Notes: generated by a model not told the origin, from the letters alone. 64,000 bases of DNA from an uncultured Clostridia bacterium (GCA_934476235.1 CAKSNL010000002.1:310001-374000); one strand, 5' to 3'. Counted from the first letter of the stretch, positions 6,906-16,721 are shown. Program-made: numbers and translations.

Positions 6906-7817
6906 ATGTTCGACATAAAAGTGACGACAGATGAGCTCAAGAGCAAAAATAACGGACTTTATGAAAGAATTTGCGATGAAGCCAATAAAATGAGTGCGAA
7001 CGAATTTGCCACGACAACTTTCTGGCATTACACCAAGCTTGACATAGTTGACAAAATTTTAATGAACGGAGAACTGCACCTTAGCTGTATGTCAGAAACG
7101 AATGACATCGGTGAAATGAAACTTCATAAAGATGCAGACATGCTTAATATCATATGTTTTTGCAACAGCGACAGCGAAAAGATTCCGATGTGGTATTTAT
7201 ATTCCGGGGTCGACGGAAAGGGCGCGTCGATCGGGTTCACGCCGTCAACCCTTATGGAGCTGATACGCTCAATCAAAACGGCGAAGACAGACGGCGGCGA
7301 AGAGTGGGAAGCAGGCAAGGATTTTGATCTTATGTGCGGTTGGGAGTATTACCGAAAGAAGGAGGCACCGTCGCAGGTGAAATATAAAGGCAAATGGTAC
7401 AGCGTGTCCGATTCGGATGAATTTGCAAAGGATAATTATTTCGTCAAGGATTATCCGTGGGAGTATGAAAAAGAATTCAGAATTATAGCAATAAATAAGA
7501 CGGAGGAGAGCGCATCGAAAGTCAGAATTAAAATTCCCGACAGCGTTATGAAAAAATTAAAGATCCGTTTAGCGCCCGAGATGAATGATAAGAGTGTGAT
7601 TTTTGAAAAGGAAGGGTTTAAGAAATATTTGGACAGCCGGATCCTTGGCAGCGGGCTCGGGATCAGCATGGGACTGTTGCAGAGAAATTGCAGGGAGTAT
7701 GAGGAACATATGAAACGCGTCCGTAACAATGAGTCGGAACGAATGAAGTATTTATCAGACGTGTGCGATAAAATTCACTGCCAAGAGAAATGCCTCAAAG
7801 AGGAACAAAGCGGTTAA
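6906..7817 (+). CDS. DUF2971 family protein, last gene of the switch operon
   Basis: A soluble 303-residue protein. It has the typical DUF2971 opening: a tryptophan-histidine-tyrosine motif (FWHYTKLDIVDKILMNGEL) near residue 38, then LSCMSETND, the MWYLYS segment and GASIGFT. A WEYEKEFRII motif lies near residue 187. The function of this family is not established; it is often seen near mobile or defence-type genes. The gene starts 10 bases after the previous stop with a GAGGCGAG ribosome site and is closed by a terminator, so it is the last of three co-transcribed genes. Under the invertible-promoter model, its expression would vary between cells of one population. Confidence 0.75.
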   Translation: MFDIKVTTDELKSKNNGLYERICDEANKMSANEFATTTFWHYTKLDIVDKILMNGELHLSCMSETNDIGEMKLHKDADMLNIICFCNSDSEKIPMWYLYSGVDGKGASIGFTPSTLMELIRSIKTAKTDGGEEWEAGKDFDLMCGWEYYRKKEAPSQVKYKGKWYSVSDSDEFAKDNYFVKDYPWEYEKEFRIIAINKTEESASKVRIKIPDSVMKKLKIRLAPEMNDKSVIFEKEGFKKYLDSRILGSGLGISMGLLQRNCREYEEHMKRVRNNESERMKYLSDVCDKIHCQEKCLKEEQSG

Positions 7818-7835
7818 AAGTAATATTACAAGCAA

Positions 7836-7865
7836 AAAAGCTCTGCAATGATTGCAGAGTTTTTG
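7836..7865 (+). terminator. Terminator of the switch operon
   Basis: Stem CTCTGCAA (7841-7848) / TTGCAGAG (7852-7859) with a TGA loop, followed by TTTTT. It lies 23 bases after the DUF2971 stop. Confidence 0.85.
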
Positions 7866-7927
7866 CTTTGCGCGTTCTGAATATAGGGGACGTAAATCCC
7901 CCTACGAGTGCATGGGCGAAAGTGTGC

Positions 7928-7960
7928 ACATAAAAATCGGGAGGATGAGGGCATCCTCCC
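7928..7960 (-). terminator. Terminator of the ArsR-type gene
   Basis: Read on the minus strand, GGGAGGATG pairs perfectly with CATCCTCCC (plus 7939-7947 and 7952-7960) and is followed by GATTTTTA. It lies about 30 bases beyond the stop of the minus-strand regulator gene. Confidence 0.7.
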
Positions 7961-7990
7961 TTAAGGCAGGGCGGGTGCGAATCCCGCGCC

Positions 7991-8266
7991 TTATCTTTTT
8001 ATCCATACATTGCCGAAGGAGTTATAGAGCCAGCGCATGATATCGCGGACGGCTCCCGTTTCGAGCGAGTAGATAATCTTCTGCCCGCTTTTTTTCGCGC
8101 TCACAAGCCCGGAGGATTTAAGCATCGCCAGGTGCCGGCTGACGGACGGTTTTGTGATGTTAAAGTGGGAGGAGATCTCTCCCGCAGCCATATCGCCCTC
8201 GCCCAGAAGTTCCAGAATCCTTCTTCTCACCGGGTCGGCAAGAGCCTTAAAAATCTCATCCTTCAT
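7991..8266 (-). CDS. ArsR/SdpR-type winged-helix repressor
   Basis: A small DNA-binding repressor of 91 residues. The winged helix-turn-helix covers nearly the whole protein: FKALADPVRRRILELL, then the recognition part ITKPSVSRHLAMLKSSGLV and the wing KSGQKIIYSL. No cysteine metal site of the ArsR/SmtB type is present, which places it nearer the SdpR/YczG autorepressor group. The chosen ATG follows AAGGAGA; an ATG six codons upstream overlaps that ribosome site and is less likely. It stands alone, divergent from rpoB, so it may only control itself or a distant target. No partner membrane gene is adjacent. Confidence 0.85.
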   Translation of the reverse strand: MKDEIFKALADPVRRRILELLGEGDMAAGEISSHFNITKPSVSRHLAMLKSSGLVSAKKSGQKIIYSLETGAVRDIMRWLYNSFGNVWIKR

Positions 8267-8379
8267 ACGCGTCTCCTTTTGCATAGTTAGCTAAAAGTCT
8301 AAATATCAGATATAGAAAAAAATCCTCGTTTTAAGAAGGATTTTGTGTATAATTTAACCAAAAAATCTCCAAAAACCAC

Positions 8380-8408
8380 TTGACCCGAAGGAAATAATTT
8401 GATATAAT
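8380..8408 (+). promoter_or_regulatory. rpoBC promoter
   Basis: TTGACC (8380-8385) and TATAAT (8403-8408) with 17 bp between them. The start point would be near 8415, giving a leader of about 125 bases before the rpoB ATG. I saw no ribosomal-protein binding structure or riboswitch in that leader. Confidence 0.75.
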
Positions 8409-8539
8409 AATATACTGTATCGTATTGTGGTTGTATATGCCCTTATCATGCATATTATAGCACAAACATTGACTTATTGCAAGATAAATTTACAAATTTT
8501 TTAGGTTCTTTTTTGGGGAGCCTGGGAAGGAAGGTTAGT

Positions 8540-11500
8540 ATGTCAGATCCGATAGTATCCGGAGTAAAGGATGAGAAGTTTTACGAGGGCATCTGCGAGA
8601 GAGCGAAAGGGCTCGGAGTAACGCTTCATCCGGAGAAAATGGGCAAGAACACGAGACTGAGCTTTTCGAAGATTGACGAAGTGCTCGAGATGCCCAACCT
8701 TATCGATGTTCAGAAAAAGTCCTATGAGTGGTTCATCAAAGAGGGCTTGAAGGAGGTATTCAGAGATATATCTCCGATCAAGGACCATAATGAAACGCTT
8801 ATGCTTGAGTTCATCGACTACCATCTTGACGACAAGCCCAAGTATTCCATTGAGGAGTGCAGAGAGCGCGACACGAACTATGCGGCGCTTCTTAAAGTAA
8901 GAGTCAGACTTATCAATTTAGGCTCGGGCGAAATTAAAGAGCAGGACATTTTCATGGGCGATTTCCCGCTCATGACAGATCAGGGAACCTTTATCATCAA
9001 CGGCGCGGAGCGTGTTATCGTTTCTCAGCTTGTCCGTTCTCCCGGTATCTATTTCACGAAGGAGAGAGACAAGAACGGAAAGACCTTAATAAGCTCGCAG
9101 ATGATTCCCAACCGAGGCGCATGGCTTGAGTATGAGACCGATTCGAACGATGTTTTCTATGTGAGAATCGACAGAACGAGAAAGCTTCCCATAACTCAGC
9201 TTATCAAGGCTCTCGGCGTTGACACCGAGGCTGAGATTATCGAGCTTTTCGGAGATGACGAGAGACTCAGGAGCACTCTTGAAAAGGATCCCACCACAAA
9301 CAGAAAAGAAGCTATGTTTGAGATTTATAAAAAGCTCAGACCCGGCGAGCCTCCCACGGAGGACAGTGCGCAGACCCTCATTAACAATTTATTCTTCGAT
9401 CCTAAGAGATATGATCTTGCAAAAGTCGGAAGATATAAATATAATAAGAAGCTTTCCATGATAGGAAGAATTTCGGGTCACACGGCGGCGGAGAATATTT
9501 CCGACCCGGCGACCGGCGAGATAATCGTTGAGGAGGGCAAGGTCATTTCCAAAGCTGACGCCGTTAAAATAGACAATGCCGGCGTTAACGTTGTCATGAT
9601 TTATCCCGGAAGCAAGGCGATAGAGCCCGGAACCGCACCGATAAAGGTGTTCTCCAACGATATGGTTCATGCCGAGAATTATGTTGACTTTGATCCCAAG
9701 GAGTTCGGCATCACCGAAAAGGTTGTCCGCGAGGTACTTGAAGACATTCTGGCAAATGCAACGAATGACGATGAGATCAAAGAAGCGTTCCTGGCAAGAA
9801 GAGACGAGCTTATTCCCAAGCATGTTACGATAAACGATATTTTCGCGTCAATTAACTATGCGACGAACCTTATAAACGAGATCGGGTCGGACGACGATAT
9901 CGACCACCTCGGAAACAGAAGACTCCGCTGCGTGGGCGAGCTTTTGCAGAACCAGTTCAGAATGGGTCTTGCGAGAATGGAGAGAGGCGTCCGCGAGAGA
10001 ATGTCCATCCAGGAGCTTGACACGGCGACTCCGCAGAGCCTTGTAAACATCCGCCCCGTCGTTGCGACGATCAAGGAGTTCTTCGGTTCTTCTCAGCTTT
10101 CACAGTTCATGGATCAGAACAACCCGCTTTCCGAGCTTACTCATAAGAGAAGACTTTCAGCCCTCGGTCCCGGCGGTCTGTCGCGTGACAGAGCCGGTTT
10201 CCAGGTGCGTGATGTTCACTATACGCATTACGGACGCATGTGCCCCATCGAGACTCCCGAAGGTCCCAACATCGGTCTTATCAACTCACTTTCCATCTAT
10301 GCCCGCGTGAACGAGTACGGATTCATCGAGGCGCCTTACCGTAAGGTTATCAAGGGCGAGGGCATAATTACGGACGAGATCGAGTACATGACCGCGGACG
10401 TTGAAGACGAATACATCGTTGCGCAGGCTAACGAGCCGATCGACGGGAACAACAAGTTCATCGACAAGAAGGTTGCGGCAAGATACCGCGATCAGATCAT
10501 GGAGATTGACGCGTCGAAGATTGACTACATGGATGTTTCGCCCAAGCAGGTTATATCTGTCGCTACGGCGATGATTCCCTTCCTTGAGAACGACGACGCA
10601 AACCGTGCGCTCATGGGTTCAAACATGCAGCGTCAGGCAGTTCCGCTTCTCCGCACGGATTCCCCCATTGTCGGAACCGGTATGGAGTACAAGGCGGCGC
10701 GCGATGCCGGTGTTGTTCAGCTTGCGAAGCATGACGGTGTGGTTGAAAAGGTTTCGGCTGACTACATTTATATAAGAACGGACTCCGGCGAGCTTGAGGA
10801 GCATAAGCTTGTTAAGTTCACGCGTTCGAACCAGGGTACCTGCTTTAATCAGAAGCCCATCGTAAACTGCGGCGACAGAGTTAAAGAGGGCGACGTTATC
10901 TGCGACGGTCCGGCGATAAACCAGGGCGAGCTCGCACTCGGACGCAACATGCTCATAGGATTCATGACATGGGAAGGTTACAACTACGAGGACGCCGTAC
11001 TTCTTAATGAAAGACTTGTCCGCGAGGATATTTATACAACAATTCATATCGAGGAATATGAGTCCGAGGCGAGAGATACAAAGCTCGGACCCGAAGAGAT
11101 TACTTACGATATTCCCAATGTCGGCGAGGATGCGTTAAAGTATCTTGACGAGAGAGGTATTATAAGAATCGGCGCCGAAGTAAGAGCCGGCGACATTTTA
11201 GTCGGCAAGGTAACGCCTAAGGGCGAGACCGAGCTTACACCCGAGGAGAGACTTCTCCGCGCTATATTCGGCGAGAAGTCGAGAGAGGTAAGAGATACCT
11301 CGCTCAGAGTGCCTCACGGCGAGTGCGGTATCATTGTTGACGTTAAGGTGTTCACACGCGAGAACGGCGACGAGCTGCCTCCCGGAGTAAATAAGCTTGT
11401 AAGATGCTATATCGCGCAGAAAAGAAAGATATCTGTCGGCGATAAGATGGCAGGCCGTCACGGTAACAAGGGTGTCGTTTCGAGGATACTTCCCGAGGAA

Positions 11501-12373
11501 GATATGCCTTACCTTGCAGACGGTACGCCGCTTGAAATCGTGTTAAACCCCCTGGGCGTTCCTTCGCGAATGAATATCGGTCAGGTGCTTGAGGTTCACC
11601 TCGGCATGGCGGCAAGCAAGTTCGGCGTAAAAATAGCGACTCCCGTGTTCGACGGTGCTTCCGAGGAGGATATTTCCAAGCTCCTGGTTGAAGCCGGCTG
11701 CAACAAGAACGGTAAGACAACGCTTTATGACGGACGTACGGGAAGACCCTTCGACAACCCCGTTACGGTCGGATATATATACTTCCTTAAGCTGCTCCAC
11801 TTGGTTGACGATAAGATGCATGCACGTTCGACCGGTCCTTACTCGCTTGTAACGCAGCAGCCCCTGGGCGGTAAAGCTCAGTTCGGCGGTCAGCGTTTCG
11901 GAGAGATGGAAGTATGGGCGCTTGAAGCATACGGCGCTGCATATACACTTCAGGAAATACTCACCGTTAAGTCGGACGATATTGTCGGACGTGTGAAGAC
12001 CTATGAGTCTATCGTTAAGGGCGAGAACATTCCGAAGCCCGGAATTCCCGAGTCGTTCAAGGTATTGATCAAGGAAATGCAGAGCCTCGGTCTTGACATC
12101 AAGGTTATGGGCAAGAACAACGAGGAGATTGAGCTTAAGGATACCGACGCGGACGATTACGACGAGCCCTCCATGGATACCGTTGAGGAGTTCAAGCGCA
12201 ATATGGTTGACGACAGAAAGGAAGAGTCCGGCTTCGTTCCCGAAGAGGATTCCGACAGCATATTTGAAGATGAGCCCGACACTGTTGACGACTCAGAGCT
12301 TGACGAGTTTGACAAGATGATAGACGACGATTTTGCATCAGACGACGTTGACGATGCGGATGATTTTGAATAA
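8540..12373 (+). CDS. rpoB: DNA-directed RNA polymerase beta subunit
   Basis: The catalytic beta subunit of RNA polymerase, 1277 residues from the ATG at 8540, which follows GGAAGGAAGG at normal spacing. An upstream in-frame TTG at 8477 lacks a ribosome site. The fork-loop/rifampicin region is intact (SQLSQFMDQNNPLSELTHKR, then RRLSALGPGG), with wild-type residues at the usual resistance positions. The flap and C-terminal clamp motifs (KMAGRHGNKGVVS, FGGQRFGEMEVWALEAYGA) are present. The protein ends in an acidic tail of about 60 residues. The gene is followed 18 bases later by rpoC. Unlike the usual order, no rplL or other ribosomal-protein gene precedes it. Confidence 0.98.
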   Translation: MSDPIVSGVKDEKFYEGICERAKGLGVTLHPEKMGKNTRLSFSKIDEVLEMPNLIDVQKKSYEWFIKEGLKEVFRDISPIKDHNETLMLEFIDYHLDDKPKYSIEECRERDTNYAALLKVRVRLINLGSGEIKEQDIFMGDFPLMTDQGTFIINGAERVIVSQLVRSPGIYFTKERDKNGKTLISSQMIPNRGAWLEYETDSNDVFYVRIDRTRKLPITQLIKALGVDTEAEIIELFGDDERLRSTLEKDPTTNRKEAMFEIYKKLRPGEPPTEDSAQTLINNLFFDPKRYDLAKVGRYKYNKKLSMIGRISGHTAAENISDPATGEIIVEEGKVISKADAVKIDNAGVNVVMIYPGSKAIEPGTAPIKVFSNDMVHAENYVDFDPKEFGITEKVVREVLEDILANATNDDEIKEAFLARRDELIPKHVTINDIFASINYATNLINEIGSDDDIDHLGNRRLRCVGELLQNQFRMGLARMERGVRERMSIQELDTATPQSLVNIRPVVATIKEFFGSSQLSQFMDQNNPLSELTHKRRLSALGPGGLSRDRAGFQVRDVHYTHYGRMCPIETPEGPNIGLINSLSIYARVNEYGFIEAPYRKVIKGEGIITDEIEYMTADVEDEYIVAQANEPIDGNNKFIDKKVAARYRDQIMEIDASKIDYMDVSPKQVISVATAMIPFLENDDANRALMGSNMQRQAVPLLRTDSPIVGTGMEYKAARDAGVVQLAKHDGVVEKVSADYIYIRTDSGELEEHKLVKFTRSNQGTCFNQKPIVNCGDRVKEGDVICDGPAINQGELALGRNMLIGFMTWEGYNYEDAVLLNERLVREDIYTTIHIEEYESEARDTKLGPEEITYDIPNVGEDALKYLDERGIIRIGAEVRAGDILVGKVTPKGETELTPEERLLRAIFGEKSREVRDTSLRVPHGECGIIVDVKVFTRENGDELPPGVNKLVRCYIAQKRKISVGDKMAGRHGNKGVVSRILPEEDMPYLADGTPLEIVLNPLGVPSRMNIGQVLEVHLGMAASKFGVKIATPVFDGASEEDISKLLVEAGCNKNGKTTLYDGRTGRPFDNPVTVGYIYFLKLLHLVDDKMHARSTGPYSLVTQQPLGGKAQFGGQRFGEMEVWALEAYGAAYTLQEILTVKSDDIVGRVKTYESIVKGENIPKPGIPESFKVLIKEMQSLGLDIKVMGKNNEEIELKDTDADDYDEPSMDTVEEFKRNMVDDRKEESGFVPEEDSDSIFEDEPDTVDDSELDEFDKMIDDDFASDDVDDADDFE

Positions 12374-12391
12374 GAAGGGGGACCTTGAAGA

Positions 12392-15300
12392 ATGGTAGAA
12401 TTTAATACATTTGATTCAATTAAGATCGGACTGGCATCGCCGGAAAAGATTCGCGAATGGTCCCACGGTGAAGTAAAAAAGCCCGAAACAATAAACTACA
12501 GAACACTTAAGGCAGAGCGCGACGGTCTTTACTGCGAAAGAATCTTCGGTCCGCAGAAGGACTGGGAGTGCGCGTGCGGTAAGTATAAAAGAGTGCGCTA
12601 TAAGGGCATTGTCTGCGACCGATGCGGCGTTGAGGTAACAAAGTCCAAGGTAAGAAGAGAACGTATGGGTCATATTGAGCTTGCGGCTCCCGTATCTCAC
12701 ATCTGGTACTTTAAGGGCATTCCTTCAAGAATCGGACTGTTTCTTGACATATCGCCGAGAATTCTTGAAAAGGTGCTCTATTTCGCGGCATATATGGTAA
12801 CCAATCCCGGAAGGACCGAGCTTGAAAAGTACCAGTGCTTAAGCGAAAAGGAATATCACGAGAATAAAGAAAAGTACGGAAGCGCGTTTGAAGCCGGAAT
12901 GGGCGCCGAGACGATCAAGAAGCTTTTGGAGGACATTGATATCGAAGAGCTTTCCGCTCAGCTTCATGAAGAGCTTGAAGGCGCTCAGGGTCAGAAAAAG
13001 GCTCGTATTATAAAGAGGCTTGAGGTTATTGAGGCGTTCCGCCAGACAGAGACCGCAAAGCTTATTCCCGGCACCTCCATCGGAGGAAGACCGTTGTCGG
13101 AGCCTTTGGCAGATCCCGTTTCCGGCAAGGAATATGCTTATAACCATGTTCTTACAAACGATGAGATAAACGAGCTTTCTTCGCACGGCGTTAATGAGGC
13201 AACGGTTTATATCAATTCTCCTTCGTGGATGATTATGACCGTGCTTCCCGTTATCCCGCCCGAGATCAGACCTATGATTCAGTTGGACGGCGGAAGATTT
13301 GCGACGAGCGATTTGAACGACCTTTACAGACGTGTTATCAACAGAAACAACCGTCTTAAAAGATTGCTTGAATTGAGAGCTCCCGAAATTATCGTAAGAA
13401 ACGAAAAGAGAATGCTTCAGGAAGCAGTTGATGCACTTATCGACAACGGCAGAAGAGGAAGACCCGTTACAGGACCCGGAAACAGACCGCTTAAGTCTCT
13501 TTCCGATATGTTAAAGGGTAAACAGGGCAGGTTCAGACAGAACCTTTTAGGTAAGCGTGTTGACTATTCGGGACGTTCGGTTATCGTCGTAGGTCCCGAG
13601 CTTAAGATATATCAGTGCGGTCTTCCCAAGGAGATGGCGATAGAGCTCTTCAAGCCCTTCGTAATGAAGAAGCTTGTTGAGGAGGGCATTGCCCATAATA
13701 TCAAGAGCGCAAAGAGAATGGTTGAGCGCGTTAAGCCTGAGGTTTGGGACGTTTTGGAGAGCGTTATAAAAGAGCACCCCGTGCTTCTTAACCGTGCTCC
13801 CACGCTTCACAGACTCGGTATTCAGGCGTTTGAGCCCATTTTGGTAGAGGGCAGAGCGATAAAGCTTCACCCGCTTGCCTGCACGGCGTTCAACGCGGAC
13901 TTTGACGGTGACCAGATGGCGGTTCACGTTCCGCTTTCACCCGAGGCTCAGGCGGAGGCAAGATTCTTAATGCTTTCCGCAAACAACCTCTTAAAGCCGC
14001 AGGACGGAAAGCCGGTTACCGTTCCCACACAGGACATGGTCTTAGGTTCATATTACCTTACTATGGAGCGCCCGGACGAGAAGGGTGCGGGCAAGGTATT
14101 TGCCGGCACGACTGAGGCAATGCTCGCATATGAGAGCGACGATGTCGGAATTCACGCTCCCATTAAGGTTAAGAGAAATATTGAAGTTACGATAACGGAC
14201 AAGAACACGGGCGAGAAGAGAGTCTTTGAGTCCGAGGGCTTGGCTGACGCGACCATCGGAAGAATGATATTTAACTCCAAGGTTCCGCAGGATCTTGGCT
14301 TTGTGGAGAGAAAAGCTCCCGTGGTTGACTTTGAGAATCCCGACAAGAAGGCTCTTCAGGCTGAGATTGACGAGATATTAAAGGACGCGTTAAAGTACGA
14401 GATCGTTACTCTGACAGGTAAGAGCGGACTGGGCAAGATCATCAATAAGTGCATTAAGCGCCACGGCGCAACGCAGACCGCGGTTGTGCTTGACGATCTT
14501 AAGGCGATGGGTTACCATTATTCGACTATCGGATCCATCTCCATTTCCGTTGCGGACATGGTCGTTCCGGAAAAGAAGAAAGAATACCTTAAGGAAGCTG
14601 AGGCTCAGGTCGATAAGATCGAGATGCTCTTTAAGATGGGTCAGCTTTCCGAAGACGAGCGATACAGACACGTTATCAAGACGTGGGAGGACGCGAACGA
14701 GAAGATTACAAAGGCTCTTATGGATAATCTTGATCCCTATAACTCGCTGTTCATGATGGCGGATTCCGGAGCGCGAGGCAGTAAGAACCAGATAAGACAG
14801 CTTGCCGGAATGCGCGGACTTATGGCTGATACACAGGGCCGCACGGTCGAAATTCCGATCAGAGCCAACTTCCGTGAAGGTCTCAACATTCTTGAGTATT
14901 TCATTTCCTCTCACGGCGCGAGAAAAGGTCTTACCGATACCGCGCTTAAGACGGCAGACTCCGGTTACCTTACAAGAAGACTTGTTGATGTCAGCCAGGA
15001 TGTCATCATAAGAGAGGACGACTGCGGAGCAACCGACGGTATCACCGTTTCGGCTATCAAGGACGGTAACGAAATGATTGAGTCGCTTGCATCTCGCCTT
15101 GCCGGCAGAGTTCCTGTTGAGGATATAGTAAATCCCGGGACGGGCGAGGTTATGGCAAAGAAAAATGAGCTTATAAGCGACGATTTAGCTTCTGCAATTG
15201 AAGATGCGGGAGTGGAGGAAGTAAAGGTTCGCTCGGTACTCACATGCCGTGCAAGAGTCGGCGTTTGTGCAAAGTGCTACGGCGAGAACCTTGCGACAAG

Positions 15301-16168
15301 CTCTCCCGTTAATATCGGCGAAGCTGTCGGAATCATCGCGGCACAGTCCATCGGTGAGCCCGGTACGCAGCTTACAATGAGAACGTTCCACACAGGCGGT
15401 GTCGCTTCGAACGATATCACACAGGGTCTTCCCAGAATCGAAGAGCTTTTCGAAGCAAGAAAGCCCAAGGGACTTGCTACGATTACCGAGATTGACGGTA
15501 CTGTTAAGATCAACGAAACGAAGCAGAAGAGAGAAGCTATCGTTACAAATAACGAAACCGGCGAAGCTGAAACTTATGTTATCCGCTACGGCGTTGAGTT
15601 AAAGGTTAAGGACGGAGACTATGTAAGCGCGGGCGACGCTCTTACAAAGGGTCCGATCAACCCCGGCGATATCTTAAGAATCAAGGGCAAGGACGCGGTT
15701 CACCGCTATATGATTCAGGAAGTTCAGCGCGTATACCGTCAGCAGGGTGTTGAAATTTCCGATAAGCACGTTGAGGTTATCGTGCGCCAGATGATGAAGA
15801 AAGTCAGAGTTGAGGACGCAGGCGATACAGATTGGCTTGTCGGCTCAATGGTTGACAGACTTGATTATATCCTGGCTTGCGAGGCGGCTGAGGCAAACGG
15901 AACAAACCCGCCCGTATGCAAGGATGTGCTCCTCGGTATCACGAAGGCGGCTCTTGCGACGGATTCGTTCCTGTCCGCGGCTTCCTTCCAGGAGACAACG
16001 AGAGTTCTCACCGAAGCGGCAATCAAGGGCAAGAGCGATCCGCTTCTCGGACTCAAGGAAAATGTTATTATCGGTAAACTCATTCCTGCCGGAACGGGTG
16101 TCGATATATACCAGAGCATTGAGCTTGAATATCCCATTGAGATGGAAGACATTAATTATCTTGCATAA
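12392..16168 (+). CDS. rpoC: DNA-directed RNA polymerase beta' subunit
   Basis: The beta' subunit, 1258 residues. The N-terminal zinc site (CACGKYKRVRYKGIVCDRCG), the catalytic magnesium loop NADFDGDQMAVH and the bridge-helix/trigger-loop region are all present. The second zinc site (CRARVGVCAKCYG), followed by GEAVGIIAAQSIGEPGTQLT, is also intact. It starts at ATG after an AAGGGGGACC ribosome site and forms the polymerase core with RpoB and RpoA. It is co-transcribed with rpoB and closed by a strong terminator. The length and motif order are normal for a Clostridia enzyme, without large insertions. Confidence 0.98.
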   Translation: MVEFNTFDSIKIGLASPEKIREWSHGEVKKPETINYRTLKAERDGLYCERIFGPQKDWECACGKYKRVRYKGIVCDRCGVEVTKSKVRRERMGHIELAAPVSHIWYFKGIPSRIGLFLDISPRILEKVLYFAAYMVTNPGRTELEKYQCLSEKEYHENKEKYGSAFEAGMGAETIKKLLEDIDIEELSAQLHEELEGAQGQKKARIIKRLEVIEAFRQTETAKLIPGTSIGGRPLSEPLADPVSGKEYAYNHVLTNDEINELSSHGVNEATVYINSPSWMIMTVLPVIPPEIRPMIQLDGGRFATSDLNDLYRRVINRNNRLKRLLELRAPEIIVRNEKRMLQEAVDALIDNGRRGRPVTGPGNRPLKSLSDMLKGKQGRFRQNLLGKRVDYSGRSVIVVGPELKIYQCGLPKEMAIELFKPFVMKKLVEEGIAHNIKSAKRMVERVKPEVWDVLESVIKEHPVLLNRAPTLHRLGIQAFEPILVEGRAIKLHPLACTAFNADFDGDQMAVHVPLSPEAQAEARFLMLSANNLLKPQDGKPVTVPTQDMVLGSYYLTMERPDEKGAGKVFAGTTEAMLAYESDDVGIHAPIKVKRNIEVTITDKNTGEKRVFESEGLADATIGRMIFNSKVPQDLGFVERKAPVVDFENPDKKALQAEIDEILKDALKYEIVTLTGKSGLGKIINKCIKRHGATQTAVVLDDLKAMGYHYSTIGSISISVADMVVPEKKKEYLKEAEAQVDKIEMLFKMGQLSEDERYRHVIKTWEDANEKITKALMDNLDPYNSLFMMADSGARGSKNQIRQLAGMRGLMADTQGRTVEIPIRANFREGLNILEYFISSHGARKGLTDTALKTADSGYLTRRLVDVSQDVIIREDDCGATDGITVSAIKDGNEMIESLASRLAGRVPVEDIVNPGTGEVMAKKNELISDDLASAIEDAGVEEVKVRSVLTCRARVGVCAKCYGENLATSSPVNIGEAVGIIAAQSIGEPGTQLTMRTFHTGGVASNDITQGLPRIEELFEARKPKGLATITEIDGTVKINETKQKREAIVTNNETGEAETYVIRYGVELKVKDGDYVSAGDALTKGPINPGDILRIKGKDAVHRYMIQEVQRVYRQQGVEISDKHVEVIVRQMMKKVRVEDAGDTDWLVGSMVDRLDYILACEAAEANGTNPPVCKDVLLGITKAALATDSFLSAASFQETTRVLTEAAIKGKSDPLLGLKENVIIGKLIPAGTGVDIYQSIELEYPIEMEDINYLA

Positions 16169-16175
16169 AAATAAA

Positions 16176-16206
16176 GTCCGCATACCTTCCGGTATGCGGA
16201 TTTTTT
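16176..16206 (+). terminator. rpoBC terminator
   Basis: Stem TCCGCATACC (16177-16186) / GGTATGCGGA (16191-16200), loop TTCC, followed by TTTTTT. It begins eight bases after the rpoC stop. Confidence 0.92.
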
Positions 16207-16221
16207 GAAAGGAAAAGTATT

Positions 16222-16719
16222 ATGGATAAAATATATCACCCGATAGCGCCGCTTTATGACGAAAATTCGAAAATCCTTATTTTGGGGAGCTTTCCGTCCG
16301 TCAAGTCCCGCGAGCAGAAGTTTTTCTATGGGCACCCGCAAAACAGGTTCTGGCGCCTTTTGGCACTTCTTTTTTCTGAAAAGTGCCCCGAAACGGTTGA
16401 TGAAAAGCGCGATTTTGCACTGAGGCATCATATCGCACTGTGGGACGTTTTGGCTTCCTGCACAATTTCGGGAAGCGCGGACAGTACGATAAAGGACGTG
16501 GAGGCGAACGACATCCGCCCGATACTGGAAAAGGCGGACATAAAGAATATTTACGTAAACGGCAGGACGGCGGAAAAATATTATGTGAAATACATTTTGC
16601 CCGCAACGGGACGAAAAGCCGTCTGCCTTCCTTCAACCTCGCCGGCAAACGCGGCATATAACATGGAGCGCCTTAAAAAGGAATGGCAGAAAATTGCCGA
16701 TCCGCAGCCCGGCGCATGA
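16222..16719 (+). CDS. DNA-deoxyinosine glycosylase (uracil-DNA glycosylase superfamily)
   Basis: A 165-residue DNA repair glycosylase. It belongs to the Mug/hypoxanthine-DNA glycosylase branch of the uracil-DNA glycosylase fold, shown by the N-terminal motif LILGSFPSVKSR, the YGHPQNRFWRLL segment near residue 35 and the C-terminal LPSTSPANA loop that enters the minor groove. Members remove hypoxanthine (deaminated adenine) or related damaged bases. The ATG follows GAAAGGAAAAG, just after the rpoC terminator, so it has either its own promoter or readthrough. It converges with the AraC-type gene, with only two bases between stops. Confidence 0.85.
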   Translation: MDKIYHPIAPLYDENSKILILGSFPSVKSREQKFFYGHPQNRFWRLLALLFSEKCPETVDEKRDFALRHHIALWDVLASCTISGSADSTIKDVEANDIRPILEKADIKNIYVNGRTAEKYYVKYILPATGRKAVCLPSTSPANAAYNMERLKKEWQKIADPQPGA

Positions 16720-16721
16720 TG

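Noticed and set aside
7966..7990. T-arm-like sequence GCGGGTGCGAATCCCGC near 7971-7987, possible tRNA remnant or attachment site
   Set aside because: Only the arm is seen; no acceptor, D or anticodon arm, and no direct repeat elsewhere in the window. It overlaps the end of the ArsR-type gene region, so chance is likely.
9900..10280. Possible rifampicin resistance substitution in rpoB
   Set aside because: The cluster (SQLSQFMDQNN, HKRRLSALGPGG) reads as wild type at the usual resistance positions.
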